The notes: generated by a model not told the origin, from the sequence alone. A stretch of 8,423 nt of DNA from CAYVBE01 sp964448935 (GCA_964448935.1 CAYVBE010000182.1:1-8423); one strand, 5' to 3'. Shown: positions 1 to 6,667, counted from the stretch's first letter. Numbers and translations are program-made.

Positions 1-47
1 GAGGCCCATGGCGCCCCCAAAAAAAGTCCAAAAAACCGGAGTTTCTG

Positions 48-1064
48 CTAAACTGCGGAACTTGGGCTAAGGTCGTTGCCGATATGGTCGGCGGTGAGTC
101 CCCGTGCCAGCACCGCTTTGGCGGGAATGACGTTGTGCGTGTTGTGGACCGAACAGTCCGTGATGTAGGAGCAGAACTGCGCGGGATGGCAGCCGTTCAC
201 GTGGCGGTCGAAGCCCAGCAGGCGGCATTCGTTGATCCATATCCGGACGTAGTCGGCGTACTTCGAGGGGGATCGGACGACATAACCTTCCTCGCGGCGG
301 GCCTCGAGCGTGATGCCGTCTATCTTGAGCAGCCTGGTGACCGGGCTGCCCTCGAACGAATCAATGATGGTGTTCTGGCGCGTTCCGTCGGCTGAGCGCG
401 TGATGGTGAACCACTCGTCGCCGGCGGGAATCTCGTTCCACACGCGGCCGTTCGACATGGGATGATGGCCGGGCGTCAGGCGCACGATGCCGCCGCCGAT
501 GTGGTCACCGTAGCCGTTCTCCCTCATCCATACGCGGATGGTGGCCATGGCCCGGCCGATGGTTTTGAAAGGTTTCGCAGGGTCGTTGACCCGGCCGGTC
601 TCGTCGCTGCCGTTCTCCGCGTCGGCCCATGCTTCGGGACGCGGCAGGGAGCCGGTCGGGTTCACGACGAGGGGCAGGGCTTCCAGCTCGCGCACGCCGC
701 CGTCCGCACCGCGGACCGTTGCCGTCAGCGTCACGAGCCCGTCCCTGTCGAAATCGCCGGCGGCGACCGGGATCCAGTATTCGTGTACCCCGCTCTGATC
801 GTTGTGGGTCATCTCGGTGACGTCCCGACGCTCACCGCCGACGCGGAAGGTCACCCGCTCGATGCCCGCCTTCGAGAACGCCACAACGCCGCAGTTGAGC
901 GTCTCGCCATGCTCTATGCGCTGCCAGGGAACGACATCCCAGCGGGCGATGGGTGTCAGAGGCGCGCCCCGCGCCTGCCCCGCCGCCAGGACCAGAATCC
1001 CCGATGCCGCCAGCACAAGAACGGACCCACGCCAACCCATCGCTCCCGCCAGGGCACACCGCAT
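48..1064 (-). CDS. Secreted right-handed parallel beta-helix (pectate-lyase-like) protein, probably C-terminally truncated
   Basis: Probable exported protein of 338 residues with unknown substrate. An N-terminal signal peptide (hydrophobic core about residues 13-30, small residues after it) is followed by a beta-sandwich-like segment (about 38-135). A stretch around 146-173 has the pattern W-x-D-x-x-x-G-S-D-E-T-G...P-x-K-T-I-x-x-A, typical of the start of DUF1565-like beta-helix domains. The remainder (about 190-338) has short strands rich in Gly, Asn and Ile (for example INECRLLGF, ITDCSV) that fit helix rungs. The reading frame is open up to 1124, but the ATG at 1064 is preferred. It has GAGGAAAGGG 8 nt upstream and begins directly with the signal peptide, and the candidate promoter lies inside the longer version. 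The protein stops at a TAG (48-50) soon after an apparent rung, where relatives normally continue, so truncation or a sequence error is possible. Such proteins often bind or cleave polysaccharides, but no catalytic residues can be assigned. Confidence 0.75.
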   Translation of the reverse strand: MRCALAGAMGWRGSVLVLAASGILVLAAGQARGAPLTPIARWDVVPWQRIEHGETLNCGVVAFSKAGIERVTFRVGGERRDVTEMTHNDQSGVHEYWIPVAAGDFDRDGLVTLTATVRGADGGVRELEALPLVVNPTGSLPRPEAWADAENGSDETGRVNDPAKPFKTIGRAMATIRVWMRENGYGDHIGGGIVRLTPGHHPMSNGRVWNEIPAGDEWFTITRSADGTRQNTIIDSFEGSPVTRLLKIDGITLEARREEGYVVRSPSKYADYVRIWINECRLLGFDRHVNGCHPAQFCSYITDCSVHNTHNVIPAKAVLARGLTADHIGNDLSPSSAV

Positions 1065-1072
1065 GAGATGGT

Positions 1073-1082
1073 CCCTTTCCTC
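1073..1082 (-). promoter_or_regulatory. Ribosome binding site choosing the start at 1064
   Basis: On the minus strand this reads GAGGAAAGGG, 8 nt before the ATG at 1064. It favours that start over the in-frame ATG at 1124, which would add 20 polar residues before the signal peptide. Confidence 0.6.
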
Positions 1083-1112
1083 AGATGTTGGTATCCAAGA
1101 TGGTCGGGGGTC

Positions 1113-1121
1113 ATCATAGCA
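1113..1121 (-). promoter_or_regulatory. Candidate extended -10 promoter for the beta-helix gene
   Basis: The minus strand reads TGC-TATGAT (TATGAT at 1118-1113), a good extended -10 element. The -35 position, 17 nt upstream at 1141-1136, reads TTCCTG and is poor. An imperfect inverted repeat (GATTCGG at 1127-1133, CCGGAATC at 1142-1149) surrounds that -35 position and could be an operator. Predicted transcription would start near 1106, giving a 5' leader of about 40 nt. The call rests on a motif match alone. Confidence 0.35.
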
Positions 1122-1260
1122 CACCCGATTCGGGGCAGGAACCGGAATCCCCCGTTTGCCGCGTATTGCGCCTGTGGACTTGCATTCCCGGGCGTGGTGC
1201 GCTAAAAGGAGCGCGAGGAGCTGAAAGAATCACTGTGCCTGCTTTTCAGGGAGATCTGCA

Positions 1261-2250
1261 ATGGCGAGACCTGTGACGTTGTTCACCGGACAATGGGCGG
1301 ACATGCCGCTGCGGGAACTGGCGGAGAAGGCCGCCTCGTGGGGCTACGACGGGCTGGAGCTGGCCTGCTGGGGCGATCACTTCGACCCCGCCAGGGGCGC
1401 CGAAAGCACGGATTACTGCAACAAGCAGAAGGCCATCCTGGAAGAGAACGGCCTGCAGTGCTGGGCCATCAGCACGCATCTGGCCGGACAACTCGTTCTG
1501 GATAACCTGGACGAGCGTCACGACGCGTTCGCCCCTGACGACGTCGCGGGCGACCACGGGAAGATGCGCGCCTGGGCCATCGAGACCGTCAAGAACTGCG
1601 CCCGCGCCGCGAAGAACATGGGTATCGAGGTCGTCAACGGCTTCACCGGAAGCTCCATCTGGCACCTGCTTTACAGCTTCCCGCCGGTGGCGCCGGAGAT
1701 GATCGAGGACGGCTACAGGCTGCTGGCGGAGCGCTGGAACCCGATCCTGGACGTTTATGCGGAGTGCGGCGTCCGGTTCGGCCTGGAGGTGCATCCCACC
1801 GAGATCGCTTTCGACATCGTCACCGCGCAGCGCGCGCTGGAGGCGCTGGACGAGCGGGAGGAGTTCGGGTTCAACTTCGACCCCAGCCACCTGCTGTGGC
1901 AGGGCGTGGACCCGGACGAGTTCATCAAGACCTTCCCCGACCGGATCTACCACGTGCACATGAAGGACTGTGCCGTGACCCTCGACGGGCGCAGCGGCAT
2001 CCTGGGCTCCCACCTCGACTTCGGCCAGCCTGGCCGGGGCTGGGACTTCCGCAGCCTGGGGCGGGGCGACGTGGATTTCGAGGCCGTCGTCCGTGCCCTC
2101 AACCGTGCCGGCTACGGCGGGCCTCTCTCCGTGGAGTGGGAGGACAGCGGCATGGACCGCGAGCACGGGGCCGAGGAGGCGTGCGCCTTCGTGCGGTCGG
2201 TGGACTTCCCGCCCAGCGAGCTGGCCTTCGATGCGGCATTCGACGGCTGA
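1261..2250 (+). CDS. Sugar phosphate isomerase/epimerase-like TIM barrel (xylose-isomerase-like)
   Basis: Cytoplasmic protein of 329 residues in the xylose-isomerase-like TIM-barrel (AP endonuclease 2) family, which isomerises or epimerises sugars, inositols or their derivatives using a divalent metal. Typical family features are visible: the first strand and helix with W-G-Y-D-G-L-E-L (residues 27-34), and a likely metal set of E176 (GLEVHP), D207 with H210 (NFDPSH), H233 (HVHMKD) and E292 (SVEWED). The C-terminal tail WEDSGMDREHGAEEA...FDAAF resembles a recurrent subfamily usually annotated only as sugar phosphate isomerase/epimerase. The ATG has AGGGAG 8 nt upstream. The gene is divergent from the beta-helix gene, and an intrinsic terminator follows its stop, so it may be a single-gene transcript. 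No promoter with good matches to both elements is visible upstream. The substrate cannot be told from sequence; relatives often sit with oxidoreductases of the Gfo/Idh/MocA family, none of which is in this window. Confidence 0.88.
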   Translation: MARPVTLFTGQWADMPLRELAEKAASWGYDGLELACWGDHFDPARGAESTDYCNKQKAILEENGLQCWAISTHLAGQLVLDNLDERHDAFAPDDVAGDHGKMRAWAIETVKNCARAAKNMGIEVVNGFTGSSIWHLLYSFPPVAPEMIEDGYRLLAERWNPILDVYAECGVRFGLEVHPTEIAFDIVTAQRALEALDEREEFGFNFDPSHLLWQGVDPDEFIKTFPDRIYHVHMKDCAVTLDGRSGILGSHLDFGQPGRGWDFRSLGRGDVDFEAVVRALNRAGYGGPLSVEWEDSGMDREHGAEEACAFVRSVDFPPSELAFDAAFDG

Positions 2251-2273
2251 GCTGACCAGTAGGAATGACGTGC

Positions 2274-2311
2274 CGCCGGCCGGGGGGCTTCACTTCCCGG
2301 CCGGCGTTTTC
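2274..2311 (+). terminator. Rho-independent terminator after the TIM-barrel gene
   Basis: A perfect 11-bp GC-rich stem (2274-2284 pairing with 2296-2306) closes an 11-nt loop and is followed by TTTT then CT. It lies 23 nt after the stop at 2250. The opposite orientation has no T-tract after the stem, so it should work for plus-strand transcription only. Its end is only about 24 bp before the mntP start. Confidence 0.85.
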
Positions 2312-2334
2312 TCAAAGCTGCTCGGGGCTTGCCT

Positions 2335-2901
2335 GTGTCCTTCATCGCGCTGCTGGCGCTGTCGGTCGGACTGGCCATGGACGCCTTTGCGGTGTCCGTG
2401 GCCGAGGGCATCGTGCTGCACCGGGTCACGCGACGCCATACGTTGCGGCTGGCGCTGTATTTCGGCGGCTTCCAGGCCGGTATGCCCGTGGTGGGCTGGC
2501 TGGCCGGCCGGACCATCAGCAACTACGTGCAGGCGTACGACCACTGGGTGGCGTTCGGCCTTCTGGTGCTGATCGGCGGTAAAATGCTGGCCGACGCCGT
2601 CTGGCGATTTGAGACCGACGTGGACCGGCCGCCCTCCCGCGGGCTCAAACTGCTGGGGCTCTCCATCGCCACGAGCATCGACGCCCTGGCCGTCGGTATC
2701 TCGCTGGCCATGCTGGAGGTGAACGTCTGGTGGACGGTGCTGTGGATCGGCCTGGTGACCGGGGCGCTCAGCGCCGTCGGTCTGCACCTGGGAGACCGCG
2801 TGGGCACCCGGCTGGAGCGATGGGCCGAGGCGCTGGGCGGAGTCATGCTCTGCGGCATCGGCCTCGAAATCCTGCTGCGCCACCTGCTGGGAACCGGGTG
2901 A
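2335..2901 (+). CDS. mntP: MntP-type manganese efflux pump
   Basis: Inner-membrane exporter of Mn2+, protecting against manganese excess. The protein has 188 residues, the same length as E. coli MntP, and shows the family's two-fold repeated six-helix plan. The first half carries the signature GLAMDAFAVSVAEG with the key aspartate at residue 16. The second carries LSIATSIDALAVGISLAM with the matching aspartate at residue 116. A short charged loop (about residues 92-104) separates the halves. The GTG at 2335 is chosen because it places the first aspartate 15 residues in, as in E. coli, and has GGGG 7 nt upstream. An in-frame TTG at 2329 would add two residues. There is no room for a full promoter between the preceding terminator and the start, so transcription must come from within or before that hairpin. 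MntP leaders often carry the yybP-ykoY manganese riboswitch, but I could not recognise its consensus in the 84 bases upstream. Confidence 0.92.
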   Translation: MSFIALLALSVGLAMDAFAVSVAEGIVLHRVTRRHTLRLALYFGGFQAGMPVVGWLAGRTISNYVQAYDHWVAFGLLVLIGGKMLADAVWRFETDVDRPPSRGLKLLGLSIATSIDALAVGISLAMLEVNVWWTVLWIGLVTGALSAVGLHLGDRVGTRLERWAEALGGVMLCGIGLEILLRHLLGTG

Positions 2902-2903
2902 GC

Positions 2904-5597
2904 CTACCGGGTCTCTATCGCGTAGAAGATGGTCTTGTAGTCGGCCTTCAGCTCGACCGTCGCTTTCCCGTTCCGCACCGGGACCTGCACGGCCGGGCCT
3001 CGGGTTCCGTCCACCCGGATGGGGCGCAGGACAAGCCGGTTTGCCGATGTGCGGAAGGCGATCGTACCTTCCACCGGTTCGGCGATGATGGGCGGACGGC
3101 CCCTTTCGACGATCGTGTTGCGCGCCATGTTGAACGCCATATCGGTGTTCTGCGCGCGCGCCGTGGCCGTCAGCAGCAGCCGGTCCGACTCGGCGATCGG
3201 GTCGTCCGTCAGGCTCTGCAGAGCGGTCACGGCGAAGGGGGTGGAGATGTCGAACGCGCAGTCCTCGGTCTTCCACACTTTGCCGGTCTCGCCGAGTTTG
3301 CCGTAGGTCACCTGCGTGCGGGGCGTGTCTATGGTCCCGACGCCCAGATTCCAGTCGCGCCAGAGCTGGCCGGTGTCGCTGCGCAGCTCCGTGTCCGGTT
3401 GCTCGTAACTGTAGGCACTCTCGACGTCCAGCACTTCCACCGGATCGTAGTCCTGCGGATCGTGCTCCGGCAGCGTCACCAGCACCTTGTGCTTCTCGAT
3501 GGCGCTCTGGAATCCGGCGGTGTTCCAGTAGAGCTTCGCCCCGCCGTCCTCGTAGCGCAGGCGATATATCTCGTTCTCCGAAATACTCATCACCACCGTC
3601 TGCCGGGCGGGTTCCACGTCACCCCGCCTTGCCAGCAGCGAGCCCGCCGCCACGCTGGCGATCGTGACCGGGTCCGTCTCCCACTCGAAGGGGGCCAGGG
3701 TGTCCCCGGGGCTGCCGGACTGGCTGTAGGCGTAGCCGGTGATGCTGTCCCAGCCCTGGAAGCAGGTGACGGCTGCCAGGCCGAGCTGGTAGGCGGCCCG
3801 GTAGGTCTTGGGCGGGTTGTTGCCGCACTCGCTGGATGCCACCGGCTGGCCGGGGATCGCGAACCCGGCCGGCTTGCCGAAGGGCCCCCCCGGCAGGCCC
3901 GGCGGGTGCTCCAGCCACAGGCCGCCCATGCCGCTGCCCGGGCCGATCTGGTTGCCGCCGTAGTAGTGGTGGTGGTCCATGAAATCCAAAATGGTCTGGG
4001 GCACCATCACCCACTTGAAGTGTGCCCAGTTGGTGGCGTTGATCGGCATCCGCAGCCCGATGCTCCGCAGGAAGTCGTGTGACTCCCGGTAGAAGGTCCG
4101 GTGCAGGTACCTCATGAAGTCAATATTGTTGTTGCCGTAGTTCTGGGTCAGGATGTTGGCCTGGTCCCAGGGCTGGCCGTCGTTCTCCTCGGCCCATTCG
4201 CGGTAAATCTCCTTCAACTCGTCCACGTAGTGCGGGTATCCGCTCACTCCGCCGAGGCTGATCATCAGGCCCTCGTTGATCACCTCGGTCATCACGCAGG
4301 CGGGATCGTCCTTGTAAGCCAGCCCGGTGAACTCGTTCTCGTGCGTCCAGACCTGCCGCCACTGCTTCTGTATGAGTTCCTGCATGCGGTCGTCAATGTA
4401 GATGAACGGGTGCAGGTTGAAATTCCCCCGCCGGCCCATCTTCCCGTAGTCCGCCACGCCGTCGGCTTTCTTGAAGCACCGCTGCACCCACGGGTCGAGA
4501 ACCACATAAATGCCGTGCTGTTTCAACTCGTAGACCGTCTTGTCCAGTGCCCGCATGGACTCCGGGTCCAGGTGCTGGGTGGTGCCGTCGGGGTGGTCAT
4601 AGTCAATGATGGGGTTCGCCCAACTGTCCAGGTGGTGAAGCCGGATCACGTTGATGCCCAGCCGGGCCAGTCGCTCGGCGAGCTGCTCGGCCCGTTCGGG
4701 CGAGCCGAGGACCGCGCCGGCGGTGATGTTCAGCCCCCAGAACCGCACCGGCGTGCCGTCCTCGAAGACGAAATCGCCGTCCTTTACCTCTACGAAACCG
4801 TGCGATCCCGCGGGGATGTAGTTCCCGTCCTCGTCCTTGTTCAGGAAGCTCAGGTCAACCGGCGTGCCCTCCGGTCCCACGGGATAGGGGAACCACTCGG
4901 AAGTGTCGTCGCGCTGGACGGACGATTCTACGTCCGGGATGAACTCCACCGCTCCGGGCAGCGTCACGGTGATGCGGGTGCTCCGCTTCCGGCCGGCTTC
5001 CAGGGAACTGCCCACAAGCGTCAGGCGGGCCGGACCGTCCATGCCGATGTCGCGGGCCGGTTCGAGGGTGATCTCCACGGTGTCGCCGTTCTTGTCGGGC
5101 AGCAGGAGCCTGCGGACGTTCTTCCCGATGGTGCCCCGCCCGAAAGGCATAGAGACCTCGTTCCTCGCCCCGTCCTCGCTGATGGCAACGCATGTCTGGC
5201 CGCCGAAGAACGGATTGCTTGGCCTCACCTCGACGACGATCTGGGTCAACTCGGCCGTCTCGTCTACGCTCAGTTCGTATCCCAGCGTCACGGAATCGGC
5301 GCCGGCCCGCTCGGCCGTGTGGAGCAGGGAGATCTCCTGGTCCGTGCCTCCGATGGTGGCCGTCATAGGCACCTTGCGCCGGCCGCCCTGTGCGGTGCCC
5401 CGTCCTCCAAAGCTGAACCACCTCCATTTCGGTCCCCAGGCAGTGACATCCATCTTCATGTACACGGCATCATCCCTGAGCACCGTGTAGCTGGCGCCGC
5501 CCTCGGGATACATCGTCCATTCCTGCGCCCCCGCCGCAGAAGCCGCCAGGCCGAACACTGCCACTGCCACAACACCCATCGTCAGAAGTACCCTCAT
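2904..5597 (-). CDS. Secreted clan GH-A glycoside hydrolase (cellulase/GH5-like), multidomain
   Basis: Large exported enzyme of 897 residues that probably cleaves beta-linked polysaccharide or oligosaccharide by a retaining mechanism. A signal peptide is clear (residues 1-24, ending A-A-G-A-Q). Residues about 28-265 look like an N-terminal beta-sandwich region. The barrel begins at GDFVFEDGTPVRFWGLNI (274-291), the usual entry to clan A barrels, and continues through INVIRLHHLD (315-324) and HGIYVVLDPW (361-370). The likely acid/base is E442 in TEVINEG. HHHYY (542-546) fits the conserved His/Tyr strand, and E590 in ASSECGNN is the likely nucleophile. Residues about 640-897 form a further beta-rich C-terminal region. 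No dockerin, LPXTG or obvious carbohydrate-binding module was recognised. The ATG at 5597 has GGGAGG 9 nt upstream. The 3' end meets mntP with a 2-bp gap. Clan membership is well supported; the exact GH family and substrate are not. Confidence 0.85.
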   Translation of the reverse strand: MRVLLTMGVVAVAVFGLAASAAGAQEWTMYPEGGASYTVLRDDAVYMKMDVTAWGPKWRWFSFGGRGTAQGGRRKVPMTATIGGTDQEISLLHTAERAGADSVTLGYELSVDETAELTQIVVEVRPSNPFFGGQTCVAISEDGARNEVSMPFGRGTIGKNVRRLLLPDKNGDTVEITLEPARDIGMDGPARLTLVGSSLEAGRKRSTRITVTLPGAVEFIPDVESSVQRDDTSEWFPYPVGPEGTPVDLSFLNKDEDGNYIPAGSHGFVEVKDGDFVFEDGTPVRFWGLNITAGAVLGSPERAEQLAERLARLGINVIRLHHLDSWANPIIDYDHPDGTTQHLDPESMRALDKTVYELKQHGIYVVLDPWVQRCFKKADGVADYGKMGRRGNFNLHPFIYIDDRMQELIQKQWRQVWTHENEFTGLAYKDDPACVMTEVINEGLMISLGGVSGYPHYVDELKEIYREWAEENDGQPWDQANILTQNYGNNNIDFMRYLHRTFYRESHDFLRSIGLRMPINATNWAHFKWVMVPQTILDFMDHHHYYGGNQIGPGSGMGGLWLEHPPGLPGGPFGKPAGFAIPGQPVASSECGNNPPKTYRAAYQLGLAAVTCFQGWDSITGYAYSQSGSPGDTLAPFEWETDPVTIASVAAGSLLARRGDVEPARQTVVMSISENEIYRLRYEDGGAKLYWNTAGFQSAIEKHKVLVTLPEHDPQDYDPVEVLDVESAYSYEQPDTELRSDTGQLWRDWNLGVGTIDTPRTQVTYGKLGETGKVWKTEDCAFDISTPFAVTALQSLTDDPIAESDRLLLTATARAQNTDMAFNMARNTIVERGRPPIIAEPVEGTIAFRTSANRLVLRPIRVDGTRGPAVQVPVRNGKATVELKADYKTIFYAIETR

Positions 5598-5606
5598 CTC
5601 GCCCCG

Positions 5607-5612
5607 CCTCCC
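5607..5612 (-). promoter_or_regulatory. Ribosome binding site of the glycoside hydrolase gene
   Basis: The minus strand reads GGGAGG, 9 nt before the ATG at 5597. It supports this start over the internal ATG at codon 7. Confidence 0.6.
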
Positions 5613-5650
5613 AGAAGAATTCTGCTCTCGTGCCTCGACTTCCCAGATGC

Positions 5651-5700
5651 TTACACGTGGACGCCGGATGTATTCTATCGCATGTGCGGCACGTGTGTAA
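5651..5700. repeat. Inverted pair of TTACACGTG-like sites around the hydrolase promoter
   Basis: TTACACGTG (5651-5659) and CACGTGTGTAA (5690-5700) form an imperfect inverted pair; read from the opposite strand the second is TTACACACGTG. Each contains the palindrome CACGTG (5654-5659 and 5690-5695). The midpoint of the two palindromes coincides with the centre of the predicted -10 hexamer at 5672-5677. One site overlaps or abuts the -35 element and the other lies just after the predicted transcription start. This geometry suits a pair of repressor operators, but no regulator is known. Confidence 0.4.
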
Positions 5701-5701
5701 G
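5672..5701 (-). promoter_or_regulatory. Candidate sigma70-type promoter for the glycoside hydrolase gene
   Basis: On the minus strand CTTACA (5701-5696, 4 of 6 matches to TTGACA) is followed 18 nt later by TAGAAT (5677-5672, 5 of 6 matches to TATAAT). Transcription would start near 5665, giving a leader of about 68 nt. It lies within the divergent region shared with the ABC ATPase gene. Confidence 0.45.
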
Positions 5702-5739
5702 TACGCCCGCAACCGCGGGGCCAAAAAGCGTCGAGTGCG

Positions 5740-5768
5740 TTGAAAAGCCGTCCTCAGGCTCTTATGAT
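5740..5768 (+). promoter_or_regulatory. Sigma70-type promoter for the ABC ATPase gene
   Basis: TTGAAA (5740-5745, 5 of 6) and TATGAT (5763-5768, 5 of 6) are separated by exactly 17 nt. Transcription should start near 5775, about 46 nt before the ATG at 5821. The TTG that could extend the coding frame upstream is the -35 element itself, which argues against the longer protein. It is the best promoter match in the window and may drive the whole rightward cluster. Confidence 0.7.
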
Positions 5769-5810
5769 AGGGCTTCGTGGAGGGTGCAAGGGACAGTCAC
5801 CCGCCGGGCC

Positions 5811-5817
5811 GGGAGGG
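5811..5817 (+). promoter_or_regulatory. Ribosome binding site of the ABC ATPase gene
   Basis: GGGAGGG ends 3 nt before the ATG at 5821. The spacing is rather short, but no better site is visible, and the start gives a protein of the usual family length. Confidence 0.5.
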
Positions 5818-5820
5818 TCT

Positions 5821-6549
5821 ATGCCGACGGACGCCAACGACACGACCAAGGGGCCGGAAGATGTTGCGCTGCGCGCGGAGGCTTTGGTGAAGGACTACCG
5901 CGTGGGGCGCACCAGCCTGCGCGTGCTCCACGCCGTGGACGCCGAAGTCCGCGCGGGCGAGATACTCTGCATCGTCGGGCCCAGCGGCGCCGGCAAGAGC
6001 ACACTGCTCCACATACTGGGCATGCTGGACACCCCCACCGAGGGCCGCGTCCTGCACAACGGCCAGGACTTGAGCGAGCTTTCCTCGCTGCAGCGCGCGC
6101 AGTGGCGCAATCGGCTGTTCGGGTTCGTGTTCCAGTTTTACCACCTGCTGCCGGATTTCACGGCCCTGGAGAACGTGGCCATGCCCGCCCTGGCGGATGC
6201 CGGGCTGGCGGAGTGGCACTCGCGGCGCCGCGCGGCCCATGAGCGGGCCGAAGAGATGCTGGACCTGGTGGGCCTGGCGGAGCGCACGGATCACCGCCCG
6301 GCGCAGCTTTCCGGCGGTGAGCGCCAGAGGGTGGCCATTGCGCGTGCCCTGGTCAACCGGCCGGAGGTACTGTTCTGCGACGAGCCCACCGGGAATCTGG
6401 ACACCGATACGGGAGAGGCGATCCTGGAACTGCTGCAGGACATCCGGCGGGAAACCGGCTGCACGCTGGTGGTCGTGACCCACGAGGACAGGATCGCGGC
6501 GCTGGGGGACCGGACGCTTCAACTGAAGGACGGCCGCCTGGTGGCCTGA
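5821..6549 (+). CDS. ABC transporter ATP-binding protein, LolD/MacB type
   Basis: Cytoplasmic ATPase subunit of 242 residues; E. coli LolD has 233. It would power a membrane partner of the LolCE/MacB/FtsX-like permease class, which extracts lipoproteins or exports substrates at the inner membrane. All nucleotide-binding motifs are intact: Walker A GPSGAGKST (53-61), Q-loop glutamine 105 in FVFQFYHLLP, signature LSGGE (163-167), Walker B VLFCDE (183-188) with catalytic E188, D-loop region GNLD, and switch histidine 221 in VVTHE. The FQFYHLLPDFTALENVAMP stretch is characteristic of the LolD/MacB group. The ATG at 5821 is chosen over an upstream in-frame TTG because the latter lies in the promoter. 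No permease gene adjoins it within the window: its neighbours are a divergent hydrolase and, 118 bp downstream, an aminotransferase. The partner must be encoded elsewhere, so the transported substrate is unknown. Confidence 0.9.
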   Translation: MPTDANDTTKGPEDVALRAEALVKDYRVGRTSLRVLHAVDAEVRAGEILCIVGPSGAGKSTLLHILGMLDTPTEGRVLHNGQDLSELSSLQRAQWRNRLFGFVFQFYHLLPDFTALENVAMPALADAGLAEWHSRRRAAHERAEEMLDLVGLAERTDHRPAQLSGGERQRVAIARALVNRPEVLFCDEPTGNLDTDTGEAILELLQDIRRETGCTLVVVTHEDRIAALGDRTLQLKDGRLVA

Positions 6550-6653
6550 AAGGGGCGCCTGATACGACAAAGTAGCTTGCATGCGGGCTCCTCTCCGTAT
6601 AGGCTACGAGGTGGACTGCGGGGATTTGGGAGCGCCTTCGACAGCGCATGAGA

Positions 6654-6664
6654 AGGAGGAGGAG
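6654..6664 (+). promoter_or_regulatory. Strong ribosome binding site deciding the TTG start of ilvE
   Basis: AGGAGGAGGAG-type purine run with two overlapping SD matches. AGGAGG at 6657-6662 ends 5 nt, and AGGAGG at 6654-6659 ends 8 nt, before the TTG at 6668. It supports that TTG over the in-frame ATG at 6581, which lacks a comparable site. Confidence 0.7.
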
Positions 6665-6667
6665 CAC

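Larger units (their letters stand above)
1065..1260. other. Divergent intergenic region between beta-helix and TIM-barrel genes
   Basis: These 196 bases separate two genes transcribed away from each other. They hold the leader and candidate promoter of the minus-strand gene and the SD of the plus-strand gene. On plus, TTGCAT (1180-1185) and TAAAAG (1203-1208) are 17 nt apart, but the match is weak. I saw no small gene or RNA here. Confidence 0.5.

Noticed and set aside
1246..2166. Minus-strand open frame of 306 codons opposite the first TIM-barrel gene
   Set aside because: The plus-strand protein has a full set of family motifs and a good SD; this frame is its complement.
2251..2334. yybP-ykoY manganese riboswitch before mntP
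   Set aside because: Looked for because mntP is a classic target, but the conserved core was not recognisable and the space is largely taken up by the terminator hairpin.
2290..3276. Minus-strand open frame of 328 codons across the mntP/hydrolase junction
   Set aside because: It covers MntP, whose transmembrane pattern and signature motifs are unmistakable. The translation has no family features.
2730..4082. Plus-strand open frame of 450 codons over mntP and the hydrolase 3' half
   Set aside because: It overlaps two confident genes and has low-complexity composition with no motif. It shares a frame with the longer antisense frame, as expected from codon bias on the other strand.
5704..5722. 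Hairpin CCCGC-AACC-GCGGG considered as a terminator
   Set aside because: The stem is only 5 bp and the run beside it is A on the plus strand (T precedes the stem on minus), so neither orientation has the T-tract after the stem.
4101..6242. Plus-strand open frame of 713 codons antisense to the hydrolase and running into the ABC ATPase gene
   Set aside because: It mirrors the coding pattern of the hydrolase, is rich in His, Arg, Val and Pro with no recognisable domain, and crosses the divergent promoters into a well-supported gene in another frame. It is an expected by-product of high GC.
6577..6605. TTGCAT...TATAGG as a separate ilvE promoter
   Set aside because: The spacer is 15 nt and both hexamers are mediocre; readthrough from the strong upstream promoter is a simpler explanation.
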